From: Narthecium ossifragum
Taxonomy: Eukaryota; Streptophyta; Magnoliopsida; Dioscoreales; Nartheciaceae
Direction of reading: 5' to 3'
DNA: 64,000 nucleotides
Assembly (NCBI GenBank): GCA_963920575.1
Contig: OY986966.1
Location: 3,306,130 to 3,370,129, forward strand
Below the pieces are notes generated by a model. It was given only the letters and a program-made list of their open reading frames with translations. It was not told the origin of the DNA and searched no databases. The translations under genes and the position numbers were made by a program. Positions 45,584-56,938 of the stretch are shown here, piece after piece (within the stretch, counting starts at the first letter, position 1; each line of letters begins with the position of its first letter).

Positions 45584-45755
45584 ATCGGTAGTAGGCTACC
45601 GATAGGTATGTATCGGTAGTAGGCTACCGATAGGTATGTATCGGTAGTAGGCTACCGATAGGTATGTATCGGTAGTAGGCTACCGATAGGTATGTATCGG
45701 TAGTAGGCTACCGATAGGTATGTATCGGTAGTAGGCTACCGATAGGTTGTACATG
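45584..45755 (+). repeat. Six tandem copies of a 28-bp palindromic unit
   Basis: The unit ATCGGTAGTAGGCTACCGAT plus AGGTATGT repeats at exact 28-bp spacing (45584, 45612, 45640, 45668, 45696, 45724). Each unit contains CGGTAG-TAGG-CTACCG, a small inverted repeat. Diverged units (ATCGGTATCCCACTATCGAT, AATCGGTAGCTGTGCTACCG) continue to about 45900. Confidence 0.95.
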
Positions 45756-46001
45756 TTTATCGGTATCCCACTATCGATATGCATGTATATGAATCGACAA
45801 CGAAACTATCGATAGTGGCGTACCGATAGGTTATATATGCCTATCGGTATCGCACTACCGATAGACATGTATATGAATCGGTAGCTGTGCTACCGATTCA
45901 TATAATGTGAGATGCACACATCAGCTGACGTGTGCACCAATCAGTGCTGTTTGTGAAATATATAGGTTGATTCATATCCTTAACTGGTTGATCCATATCC
46001 T

Positions 46002-46652
46002 TAACAATCTTGACAGCGGTATTGATGAGCGCACAGAGAAACACATGAGATAGATTTTAACACTGTATGATTAATATCTACTTAATTACTATTGTACCAT
46101 ATGGGAGGAGAGCTTCGCTGCATGATCGCCTCCTATCAGCTCCGGAGTTATCTCCCGTGCTCAGAAGAGGCTCGCCACCGTCCACAAATCTAGGAAGAGT
46201 CAATGCAGTTCATAGGATTCTCTTCTCCCGTTCTCCGTACGAAACAAATGAAGCTACGTACCCAATGAATCAAATTTTTTTCCACCCTTCAAAAGTGAGT
46301 GGCTCTCCCAATTCTCCTTATCCTTTTTATGCTTGGGTATGAGTTGAGTCATTCAATTATATTTATATGCAGTCATGATACACCAGAGGAGACACAGGAA
46401 AGGGAGTGCAGATAGGACAGAATACATCCTCTAATAAGGGATGAGTATTTGACGTACCTCAGCCTGAGGGATTACAGTGGACCACAACTAGTATCGTCTA
46501 GACGACGGAGATGGATTTTGAGAGATTGCGTGAGAGAAACCAGACACATCCACTTGAGGGAGCCTTTTTGGAAATTAAGAGATTTTAAATACACCACAAA
46601 ATTTGTGAAATGCATCACAGTTAAAAAATTTACTGTTCATCATTATAGTATA
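46002..46652. other. Intergenic
   Basis: A 91-codon frame from 46067 has no recognisable domain. No gene or repeat boundary is supported here. Confidence 0.35.
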
Positions 46653-47026
46653 CTAGGTGGTGGGCCCGTGCCACCTGGCACGGCTAATTGTCTGCCCCCA
46701 CTATCTCTATTATAACTTACGGCATATCAGTCACTATCCTTTTTTTTTTTTTATTTAATTATAATTTTATACCATGTGTATGCCATGTGTGTATAAGTTT
46801 ATGACTCAGATGATGAGTCATAAAAGTAACTACTCTTGGATCTTATAAGGTAAATAAGTATGTATATTTAAAACTAATCTCCTCGCTTATGATTATAAGG
46901 ATGTATATTTAAAACTAACCTAGGAAAGATGATAAAAATATACAAAATTAACTTAGAAAAATATACATGTAAATAAACTAATAGGAGGTAAACGGTTGTA
47001 ACCGTTTTTGCTCCTTATAAGGTTGA
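46653..47026 (-). mobile_element. Small non-autonomous Helitron, copy 2
   Basis: Its minus-strand 5' end TCAACCTTATAAGGAGC, sub-terminal AACGGTTGTAACCGTTT, 3' hairpin GCCGTGCCAGGTGGCACGGGC and terminal CTAG match copy 1 at 25888-26206. It is flanked by A (46652) and T (47027), the Helitron insertion rule. The 374-bp length differs from copy 1 mainly by internal insertions. No coding capacity. Confidence 0.8.
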
Positions 47027-47177
47027 TGTTCGATGAGTTCCCACTGAACATGGAGTATATTATTCGATGACAACCACTTAACTGTGTAATTCCGCAGGAA
47101 ACCACCGAACATGTAGCACAATATTCGGTGCTTTTTCACAGAATATCAACCTTATTAGCGAGGGTTGCGGTTACGCA

Positions 47178-47311
47178 TGATTTGATGAATCTAGGGTTAA
47201 TATACTGAAATATAATGCGGTTAGGTGTGTGTATGTGTGTATGTATATAAGATCTGATGAATCTAAGGTTAATATACTGAAATATAATGCGGATAGGTGT
47301 GTGTATATATA
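47178..47311 (+). repeat. Two tandem copies of about 72 bp
   Basis: GATTTGATGAATCTAGGGTT...AATGCGGTTAGGTGTGTGTA and GATCTGATGAATCTAAGGTT...AATGCGGATAGGTGTGTGTA follow each other, each ending in a (TG/TA)n tail. Confidence 0.85.
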
Positions 47312-50156
47312 TAATCTCTTCTTTATCTCTTCCTATCTCTATCTTATAACCATCAAATATAATGTGGTTAGGTTTTTATTCGAGCGACTGGCCCCTCTCT
47401 CCTCTTATTACTCTCCACTATCTCTCTCTCTAACCGTGCCAGGGGTATAAGAGAGAACTATAGTGTAGTACAGTGTTCGGTGAACCCTGGTGTCGCTCAA
47501 ATGTGTCACGCACAGCGGTCGCGGTGCAGTACAGCATAAGAGAGATCGAATTCCACAGAGAGACAAGCAGGAAAGATCCAGAAACACAGATAACAATATA
47601 TTGAAAACAATCAAGAGCGTAAAAGTTAAGGAAATAGATCGAAGATGTAATGATAAGATAAAGTTAACGAAAGAAATCAAGATTTGAATGAGGCTAAGCT
47701 TCATGAATCACTTCACTCGGATTTAGGTCTTCTCTTCTCAATGGTTCATCTAATACTCAGTTAAGGGATTCACATCCCAATCACCTTAACCGGAAGATAT
47801 GGAATTATGAATCTAACAAAATGTATAAAAGTCTTCTCCTACGATTGATTCTTTCTTTTTATAGTTCTAACTTCATCCAACCAAACCTAAGAATACACGA
47901 TACCGGCTTTCACTACAGGCAACGCGCAGCAAAAGTTCATCGGGACAAAGCCCTAACTCTATCTAACCGGATCTCTAAGAATACACAATACCAATTCTCA
48001 CAATCTGCAATACATAGCAAAGATTTCACGGGATAGAGCCCCAACCTTGTCTTACCAGATCCCTAAGAATATACAATACAAGCTGTCACTACGGGCAATG
48101 CATAGCAAAGGTCTCGCAAGACTCGGTAGGAGAATCAAAAGAGAAGACTATGGGATTATAAGATCATGAAAGAAGCATGACTGGATTCATAATATTAATC
48201 ATCCACATAGAAATCTATAATCTGAAAATAATATTTGAAGATCCAATACATAAAAAAGAGTTTAACAATGAAGATTAAAAACTATGAACCATTGTTGGAG
48301 AAGAAACCCTAATCATCGCTAAATCATCCGTCCGCCATGCCCGCGGATTACTCGGCCATGGATGGAGATGTCTTCATCTTCTTCCCCTTGAAAAAGTCCA
48401 GAAAAGAGCCTCCAAAAACGTCCAAGAACTCCCTTTGATTAGCCCTAAGTTTCCTATTTATAGTCCCAAAGTCTCTCCATCCACGGATTAGATCTAAACC
48501 GTTGATTTTCTTCACTGGGAAAGTCGGATCGATCGGACATTAGGTGTCGGATCGATCCGTTGCGTAAAAATCCTCCGTTTTTAGCTATTCCCGAGTCCGA
48601 TCGATCGGACTATGGGTGTCGGATCGATCGGACCCCGTAGGAGGGATGGAGGGATCGATCGGACCCCGTATGACTGAAAAATATATGTTCTGTCACGTTT
48701 CTGTGTAGTCGGATCGATCGGACTCTAGGTGTCGGATCGATCGGACTTCCAGCGTATTTTCTGTTCTGCCATTCAGACTGCGCTATCGGTACTAAAATTG
48801 TCGTAACTTCCTCTAGGAAACTCGGAATCACGAACCGTAAAATTCTCCATAATCTAGACTTCAAGAGCTTTCCAACCATATATGACACATTATCTGGTTC
48901 TTCATGAGCAGGTATAGTTTAACTTTTGAAGTTGATCCATATACTCTTTTTAGCTTCTTTTAGCCCAAATTTCCTGCATTTTTCAAACAACTATGGGAAG
49001 CATATAAAAGTATAAAAATAGTAATAAGGATGCTGATTAAGGATAATAATCTAGTAATTGAGATGATTATAAGGTTATTCAGAGTGCACTTTCATGCACT
49101 CATCAAACCCCTAAATGAACAATGAGTTTTGAGAGCATGATGTACTTGATAAATTTTTTAGTGTGTTTGGGATCGTCCATGGGAATTAGAACTTGAAAAA
49201 AAAAACTTATGGGCCGTTTCATATTTTCATCATACTTCTATTTTTTTTTTTCTTCAGTTTGTATTTTATTATTTGTAGAAATGGATGAAAACTTCACTTT
49301 GGTGCTTTTATATTTCCTAAACAATAGAATTTATTTTCTAGACAACAATGACTTCTCTCCGCTAATAAATATTTGACACGTAAGAGATTATTAAATAGTT
49401 AGAAAAATGTTTCAATTTTTTTTATTGAAGTCGTTGCATGTATGTTATGGATACATGGCCTTCTTGGTTTTGGAGCAGTTGATTGGGCTGAGTCCTGATC
49501 CGAACCTCTTACAATGAGTAGTGTTTGATGGCATGTACCATGTACCCAAAACACTATCCGTTGGATTGAATTGGGATGTGTGCCCGATTCAATTTAACGA
49601 TAGGGATTTGTGTACATGGGTACATCCCATGTACACAAATCTTTTTCGTCTTACAATTTTATCTACACACGACACGCCCAGTGGGCTTCTATAGTTACCA
49701 AGCAAGCAGGGCTTCAAGCCTCCTAAACTAGGCAAATCTTATTGATAAAATGAAGAAAGTCCCTAACCAAACAGTAAAAGCAGAGTACTTGTGATTTTTT
49801 TTTTACTTTTTTATACACGCCCTGATTAAGAACTTAATTCGCCATATTTTATATGAAAAAAATGAGATTAGAAGAATTTGAGTCCCCAACCATCTTTTTA
49901 ATTTATTAAAAACTCCCACCAATATCTAAAATTTTCAGTTAATGACTCCTTTTTTTTTTTTTTTTTTTGTTGTTGCCAATGTGGGTTCTTCTAATCAACA
50001 ACCTTTTAAACTACTTACTGCTATTGTATGCTTCTTGCTACCAAACTCCCAAATTAAAGTATCCTATTTTCTTGATTTTTAAATGGAGAGCCATCAACCT
50101 ATATTTTTCATTTTCCTTTCTATAGACTACTGAGCTTTGAACAGGGTTATCTATCC
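47312..50156. other. Repeat-like intergenic region, probably an old LTR-retrotransposon part
   Basis: Bases 48770-48905 share a block with 37619-37755. At 47890-48130 three copies of a sentence like CCTAAGAATACACGATACC...CTACAGGCAACGCGCAGCAA occur at about 110-bp spacing. The stretch 48530-48750 carries ATCGATC palindromes. No open frame with a domain was found. Confidence 0.45.
48532..48750. repeat. Cluster of GTCGGATCGATCGGAC palindrome-like units
   Basis: About seven copies of (G)TCGGATCGATCGGAC or close variants occur in 220 bp (near 48532, 48556, 48596, 48619, 48652, 48709, 48731), spaced irregularly. The core GATCGATC is palindromic. Confidence 0.85.
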
Positions 50157-53100
50157 ATGGCGACCGAGACGAAGGCAATCCCATGATCTCTTTTTATTTC
50201 GATCACTTCGATCCAGAAAGCTTCGATTTTTAAGGTTCTCCGTGTTTTACTCCCCTACCCATTTGTTCTTTTCTCAGGAGAACGCCAAGTTGAAGCTCTA
50301 CTCCTACTGGCGGAGCTCCTGCTCCCATCGCGTCCGCATCGCTCTCAATCTCAAAGGTAGAATTTTTTGTTTTGTTTTTGCCCCCTCTCTTGGTGGTACC
50401 CTTGGATTCTAGTTTTGTTCTGATTTTAGCATCAGATACACTTGTTTGAACTGTTATTGTTGATGGATTCACGAGTTTTCTGATTTTGAAAGGGCTGGAT
50501 TATGAGTATAAGGCTGTGAATCTTTTGAAGGGCGAGCATCTTGATCCAGGTGGGCAAACCCGCATCTTTTGAAGTATTCTTGATGTGTTGCAAAGCTTGT
50601 GATTTGATAGAATCGGATGGTTTTGTGGTCTTCTATGGTTGAATTATAGAGTATGAGAAGCTGAATCCGGTTAATTTCGTTCCTACTTTGATGGATGGGG
50701 ACATAGTAGTTTCTGACTCTTTCGCGATCATGCTGGTGAGTGAATGTCATCTTTTCTGCTTAGATTGCTTTTTAGTGCTTTTAGATGTTGGAGAAATATT
50801 GTTTCTGATTGGCTTGTCCTTGGGTCAATTATGTGGTGTTTTGCTTCTTTTTGACAGTATTTAGAAGAGAAGTACCCTGATAAACCACTTCTGCCTCAAG
50901 ACCTCCAGAAGAAAGCTCTCAATCTCCAGGTAAAGCTTCAATGCTGATGTTAGCCCAGTAAAGCAGTGGATTACTTGTTCTTGCATCATTCAGCAGTTGA
51001 TTTCAAGCACTGTGATTATGTCGAGTTGTAGTCAATCTTCAAAGTTTCATACAAATGAACTAACCAACATAATGTGATACATTAACATGACTTTTGGAAT
51101 GCATAATACCTAAACCTGTTCAACAAATGTCGTCCGTGCTGAACAAAGAGATTTATGTAGTAATTTAGCATGATTTGGGGATGCCTTAAAGTCAAGAGGA
51201 CCTCAATTAATGAGGATAATTGGTGTTTCTTTAGTTTGATTTCCTAGTTATTGATTTTATTTTTCATATTCAAATGTAATTTGTCAGTCTGTTTATTATT
51301 TACTAATTTCATGCCACATGTGTCCCCATCCCCATGTGTGCTTGCATGCTCTGTATGTCTGACTAGTTCGACACTCATGTTGCCTTTTCAAACACTGCTT
51401 AGAGGCACTAATCTACAGTTGATTTCAAATGCCCTTTTTTACTTCTCTTGTGTGTGTTTCCCTTATAAATGATCCTTCTACTAAGCAGAATGAGATGCAG
51501 CAGGCATTTAATCTAGGGTCAGATAGAATCTTAGTGGTAGACAGAATTTTAGTTGCCTCCATTGTACTTTCCTAAAACTCCTAGGTCATTCAGCAAGACC
51601 GTAGTTGTTTTATTGACCTAGCTTTCACTATCACACTTTTGCTAATGTTCAAAAAGTGAAAAATGGATTGCTCACTTTTCTTACAGAGTCTTCTTTGCTT
51701 ATGATATATTTAAATTCTAATGAAGAACTTGAGCATGCCTTGACTTTCATGCTAACCAAGTATACATTGTTGTTCATAACTGTCACCATGAGATTATGGA
51801 TCCTTAAGCACTGACTATGTGGTCTGTTAGTTGATCATCTGATATTTATTCTAGGATGGATAGTTCCACAGACATGTTCGGAATTCTCTATTGCCGCAAT
51901 ATCTAGTTACTAATACAAGCTTCTGCTGTAACCTCTTCTGTAGGTGGCAAGCATTGTTAGTTCAAGCATTCAGCCTTATCACAATCTTGCTGTCCTGGTG
52001 AGCTAAGATTCATATTCCCAGATTCATTACTGATTCGAACCTGGTTTTTCTATATTGCTTTATGACAGATTTTGCATCTCATAGTGCTGCTTATCTCTCG
52101 GCAGAATTTAATTGGGGAAAAGCTCGGTGCTGATGAGAAACTTGCATGGGCTCAACACTATATAAAGAAAGGCTTCACAGGTTATTGTTGTTGCGAAATT
52201 GGTTTCATGGACTGATGTCCATACTATTTGTCCTAGACTGCAATACCAGGATATGCATATATCTGTTTAATGGAAAAATGGTTCTTACAAAACCACACAG
52301 TTCTACATCACATGGCACTATAGTTGTGCTTTGTGAAAGGAAAGAAAAATGTTAGGACCAGTGGTCTTATACAAACTGATGTTGAATTTGATAGAAAACT
52401 ATAAGATCCTGCTACCAATGTACCCAGAAGAGATTCGAAGTTCTTTTCAATAAAATTCATTACCTTGAAAAATGGTTTGCATTAGTAAAAATAGTCCATT
52501 TGATCTGCAAACCTTGGTATGACATCTTTTTGCTGGACAGATATCGTTGTTGCTCTATAGCTTGTCCTGAATGCTGAACATGATGGTCGTGGTGTAGTCT
52601 CTTTTTACTGCATTCTAAGTTATGCCTCTTTGTTTTACAGCTATTGAAAAATTGCTGAAATGTACTGCTGGAAAATATGCGACCGGAGATGAAGTCCTAC
52701 TGGTTTGTTTATCTGAGCCTAGTTGCTTTCTTGTTGGTCCTCTCTACATAAGTGTTATGCATGGTTGAATCTTCTGTATCAGTATTGGCTTAATCCATAA
52801 ACCTTGCATGAATTGAGCCATAACGTCAGCCTCCTTCTTGCTCTATTGGAATTGGCATTTAATGCAAGGATCGTGGAGGGCTTAGTGCATGACACCACAT
52901 TTTTGTCAAGTATGTCCTTGAGATTAAGCAAGCAGTTGTCAACTATAGGGTTTAGATTGCTTTAAACCTGGTCCTATGGTCCAAACTCTAGATGCAACAG
53001 TCGGGTGTATAAAGCACTTTCAATCTTTTTTATGCTTGGGGATGATTTTTCTTTTTTGCTGAATTTTTATCCTTTGAATCAGTAAACCAGTGTCCTACAA

Positions 53101-54003
53101 CTCAGACCTATGAACCAAGCTTGGAATTTAATCAGTGTTCTGATGTTTCAGTTGTTGTTGATATTTCCTTCTCTTGATGCACTTACTCTAAGGATTAACT
53201 CACCCATTCTCACTACTTAAGATGTTGAGCATAGGTTTTTTGATATTAATTGTCTGTCAATGCTTCAAAAACTGTGGTTTTTGCTGTACATGAATCAATC
53301 TTTCCTTATCCACTCATTTTTTTCTTTTCATTTTTGTTCTAAATTCTGGAATTATCAAAACCGCTACCAGTAAATGTTCCTTAAGATCTGCTATGATTAT
53401 TGTCCAGTTCTCATCCTTTTCAAGTATTTTTTGCTCAATTTATAAATATAGCTCGAATTGCTGCACGATACCATGTCAAGAATTATGCCTCTTGATGGTT
53501 ATCATTTTGCAGGCTGATGTGTTTCTGGCTCCCCAGATTCAAACAGTAACACGGTTCAAAATTGACATGGTAATGCATACCATCCAAGCTTATTTCATTT
53601 ATTGGTCGCATGTTTCCGCTGCTTCTTACAAATGCTGAAATCGAATGGTTCTACGATCAAAGAAAGAAAAAGAAAAAAATGCATGGATTTCCAGTCATTG
53701 TAATGGTTTCCAAGAAACACCTTGAGCATCCTGTTAGCTGCACATGCAGTGGACCCATTCAAGCAATGCGAAGCGGAACTTGATTCCATGGATTATTCTC
53801 TGATCTTGAATATACACTTCCTTTACAAAAAAACACAGAAACCATGTTGTCTTTCAGCTCGTCAAATTGCTTCTTATGTGTGATTATTGTTTTCGCAGTC
53901 TGCTTTTCCTACTCTAGCACGAGTTTATGAAGCATACAACGAGCTACCTGCTTTTCAAGCGGCTCTCCCTGAAAGGCAGCCAGATGCGCCTTCCTCGACC
54001 TAA
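50157..54003 (+). CDS. GSTZ: Zeta-class glutathione S-transferase / maleylacetoacetate isomerase
   Basis: Ten exons: 50157-50174, 50278-50356, 50493-50549, 50650-50735, 50858-50929, 51944-51997, 52105-52180, 52641-52702, 53513-53569, 53899-54003; 666 nt, 221 residues, the normal GSTZ size. The N-terminal thioredoxin-like domain has [20 protein letters not shown], with the SSC catalytic motif of the zeta class, then [20 protein letters not shown]. The C-terminal helical domain has [36 protein letters not shown] and [20 protein letters not shown]. The enzyme is known to isomerise maleylacetoacetate to fumarylacetoacetate in tyrosine breakdown, using glutathione. The first intron appears to start with GC (AAG|GCAATC), not GT; without it, the ATG frame stops after nine codons. 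All other introns are GT-AG. The gene looks intact. If the first exon is wrong, translation may start elsewhere. Confidence 0.92.
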
Positions 54004-54474
54004 GCTGCTGTGCGATTAGATTTGCATAGTCTAATGGGGTTATGAAGAATAAAAGCAAAGCTCTACCTCATTGTACTGCTTTCTATGTCATGTTGCAATG
54101 CTACTCTTAATCTCTTATGTACTATTTTCATGTACCCACCACTCCATTGCCTTTCTTGTCTATGTGAGTGTGACTGACAGACTTTCTGTCGTGAAATGTT
54201 TCAAAATAGTAATGGGTTATATACTTTGAATAGGAAAAAGTGATTCTCGTATGTGAAAATAGTGTTTTTTTTTTTTTGTTGCTACGAATGAATCTGGATC
54301 TTTTATTTCTACTAAGCCATCTTGATCGTCTCAATCAAGAGATATATGGTGGCCTGCATGTAAGGCAACTCCATACAAGAATGATTGCATCAGTCTTGAG
54401 ATATTGATTTGTACATCTTTGGAGAATATTTGTTAAGAGATTGTAATCAACATATCAATATATATAAAGGACAA

Positions 54475-54516
<42 letters not shown>
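54004..54516. other. 3' flank of the GST gene with (AT)n
   Basis: Probable 3' UTR sequence to about 54150, a T14 run near 54266, and an (AT)n run at about 54477-54516 that directly abuts the left end of the MULE. Confidence 0.5.
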
Positions 54517-54518
<2 letters not shown>

Positions 54519-54800
54519 GGGCGGTTCGGCTTACACCCTGTTTAACACCCCTTTTAACACCGAATCCGATCCGTCCATCTCAGCCTTGATGGACGGCTCG
54601 GATTAAATCCAGCAACTAAGCCCTAAGTATCCCATTTCATTCCCGCAGTCTCTCTCTCTCTCTCGCGTCCCTTCTCCCCCGCGCCGCCCTCTCGCCCCCT
54701 TACTGCCCCTCCCTTTCCCCTCGACCCGGCCGCCCTCTCCCTCAGCTCGGCCGCCCTCTCCCTCGGTCTCTCTCTCTCGTGACCCTTCTCCCCGCGCCGC
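54517..54800 (+). repeat. Left terminal inverted repeat of the MULE
   Basis: Starts GGGGGCGGTTCGGC and passes into TCTCTCTCTCTCTCGCGTCC and CCGCCCTCTCGCCCCCTTAC. Matches the reverse complement of 60346-60629 closely. The inner limit is approximate because the GC-rich part itself repeats. Confidence 0.85.
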
Positions 54801-55133
54801 CCTCGACCCGGCCACCCTCTCCCTCCCCGATCCCGGCCTCGCCTCCTCTCCTCTCCTCCGATCACTTCCTCCCACGGCGCCTCCTCTCCCTCCCCTCCTC
54901 TCCGACATCCCGACCTCCTCTCCCCTCTCCCCCGATCTACGGCTCACCTCCTCTCCTCTCCTCCTAGCACGACCTCCCGCGGCGCGTCCTCTCCCCTCTT
55001 CCCTGACATCCAGCGGCGCTTCCTCTTCGGATTCGGTTCTAGGGCATCCACGACCAAGTCCAATGGTGGCGGCGGGCGAAAAATAATTTTCTTATAGTGC
55101 ATCTGACAGCCTATTATTTTCTGTTATAGCCAT

Positions 55134-55681
55134 TTCCAATTCTGCTTTGCCACAGCCTGATAGAGAAGATGAATTAAGTCTTGAGGATCGAAAGAGGAGG
55201 GGGAAAAATAATCCATTGGTATGGGCCTAGGCTGTTTGGCGTTCTTTCCATGTCCAGAGCATAGGTCAGAATACTTTCTCCTTGATTCTCCTTCCCATGA
55301 GCCTGTTATATGATGGTGACTGACTTGTGCATACTATTAGATTTGAAAAAATTGCAGGTCATTTATGCCATCGCAATTGTGATCTTGGTTGATGAAATTC
55401 TGCTCTATTGTAAATGTTTAAACCATGTTTGTTAAGTTTCTCTGAGATAACTTGCTAAGTGATACTTCTTTCCTCTTTCAGGTGACAGTTATATGAGGCC
55501 TTGGATTATTCCTGTGCCGGAAGTCAACTTTGTGTCTCGAATTGATGAGGACGAATGCCTGATAATGGCCAACGACGGACTTTGGGATGTGTTGTCAAAT
55601 GAAGAGGTCGGAGAAGTGGCTTTTCGTCTCTTAAGACGCCGTCGCCGGATTGGGCTAGTAGATGGGGTATCACTATGCTGA
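55134..55681 (+). pseudogene. Captured fragment of a clade-A-type protein phosphatase 2C gene
   Basis: Two exon pieces and an intron are visible. The first holds QPDREDELSLEDRKRRGK and, in a shifted frame, RLFGVLSMSRA (near 55180-55263). The second starts after TTTCAG at 55482 with GDSYMRPWIIPVPEVNFVSR, then DEDECLIMANDGLWDVLSNE and VGEVAFRLLRRRRR, ending at a stop at 55679-55681. DREDEL, G-V-L-x-M-S-R-A, GDxYxRPW and DGLWDV are signature segments of plant PP2Cs such as the ABI1/HAB1 group. The intron between exons is kept, so genomic DNA was captured. The N-terminal domain, several metal-binding Asp residues upstream and the C-terminus are absent, so no active phosphatase is expected. Confidence 0.85.
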
Positions 55682-56938
55682 AGAAGAGAAAAAAGTAGGG
55701 AGATGTATTTGTGGCTAACAGTTGTTTTGTTACTTATAGTACTCACTCATGTGGCTCAAGTAGGGAGATGTTTTTGGATGTAAAAATTGGATGTCCCCCT
55801 ACAATGTAATAGAGAATCTATCTGGCAGATCTCTCCTTTTTTGTATTGCAGCAGGATTGATTGTAAAATTGGATGTCTACAATGTTATCTTTGACAGCAA
55901 GCTTTGTAATGCTTGTTATCTCTTGCTATTCTCTTTTGTACTGTTAACACTTGTTCATTGAGAGATTCAGCTGATCTCATGTTCAATAGTTGTTAACTCT
56001 TGTTCATAAAGAGATTCATACATTGTAATTACAATAAGAGATTCAGCTGATCTCATTTAGCACATGTATTGATAGTTGATAATTGTTCAATATGTAGTAT
56101 TACAGAGAACCTATACATTCTCACTACATGTGGAGAAGGCTCATGCAGAACTAGGATTGTGGATAAGGCTCAAAGCAGCAAGAGATCTATATGTGAAGAG
56201 ACAAATGGCAAAACAAGCACATAGTTATAAAATCTGACAGTAAGAATTCTCATCTTCAGTTCCAATTTATAACAAAAGAAAGAACACAAAATTCTGACAG
56301 TTACAAAATTCTGACAGTTAGAATTCCTTCACAAAATTCTGACAGTTAGAATTCCTTTACAAAAAACTGACAGCTACAAAATCTGATAGTTACATAGAAT
56401 TAAACTGACAGTTACAAAATTCTCAACTTCTATTCCAATTTAAAACAAAAGAGGATTAGGCTACAAAAACTTGATGCAGCTTGAGAAGATGATGCAGCTA
56501 CAAAACTTGATGTAGCTGGGGCTTGCAAAAGTATCACCAGCAGCAGTGAATTGTCCAAGTGCTTAAGCTGCAAAGGTATCACCAGCTACCTATATCTAGT
56601 TGAGGCCCAATTAAATTGTCCAAGTGCTTAAGCTGGGGCTTGCAAAAGTATCACCAGCTGCAGTGAATCAATTTTCCTGCTCTATATATAGGCATGAAAC
56701 AATAGTTTTAATTCGCAAGCCATCAAAATAGATAAAAAATATGCAACTATGTATAAGATGATTTCCATCAATCAATGTGACAATTAGATGACGCAACAAG
56801 TAGCAGAAGCTAAATTTGCATGTAACTATGTGACTCAACAAACAACTTAATCATTCTCAATATGTTCAGTAGTAAATCCAAAATTCATAAACACTGCATG
56901 AATATAAAACTTTACTTGCAATAGAATAGCCACAAACT
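55682..56938. other. MULE interior, AT-rich, with short repeats
   Basis: It contains repeated ACAAAATTCTGACAGTTAGA units at 56230-56420, two copies of AGAGATTCAGCTGATCTCAT (about 55959 and 56036), and a duplicated AATTGTCCAAGTGCTTAAGC (about 56548 and 56613). No protein domain was recognised. Confidence 0.5.

Larger units (their letters stand above)
45429..46001. mobile_element. TIR element with TA target duplication and nested palindromes
   Basis: The terminal inverted repeats are about 43 bp: AGGATATGAATCAACCAGTT, then AAGGATATGAATCAACCTAT on the left, and the reverse complement with one mismatch on the right. Both ends are flanked by TA (45427-45428, 46002-46003), as in Tc1/mariner-type elements, though the termini are not those of Stowaway. 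Inside lie a 24-bp-arm hairpin and a tandem array of palindromic 28-mers, plus two diverged GTGCACA-type arms. No protein is encoded. The element is inserted in a copia integrase remnant. Confidence 0.75.

Noticed and set aside
45584..45755. Regular 28-bp repeats that could look like a CRISPR array
   Set aside because: The repeats are directly adjacent without unique spacers, each is a palindrome, and the setting is a plant TIR element.
46067..46342. 91-codon frame
   Set aside because: No domain and no similarity that I recognise; flanked by transposons.
54603..54967. Arg/Gly/Glu-rich and Pro/Ser-rich frames near the left end of the MULE
   Set aside because: They lie in the GC- and CT-rich terminal inverted repeat; equivalent frames occur in the right repeat, so they reflect composition.
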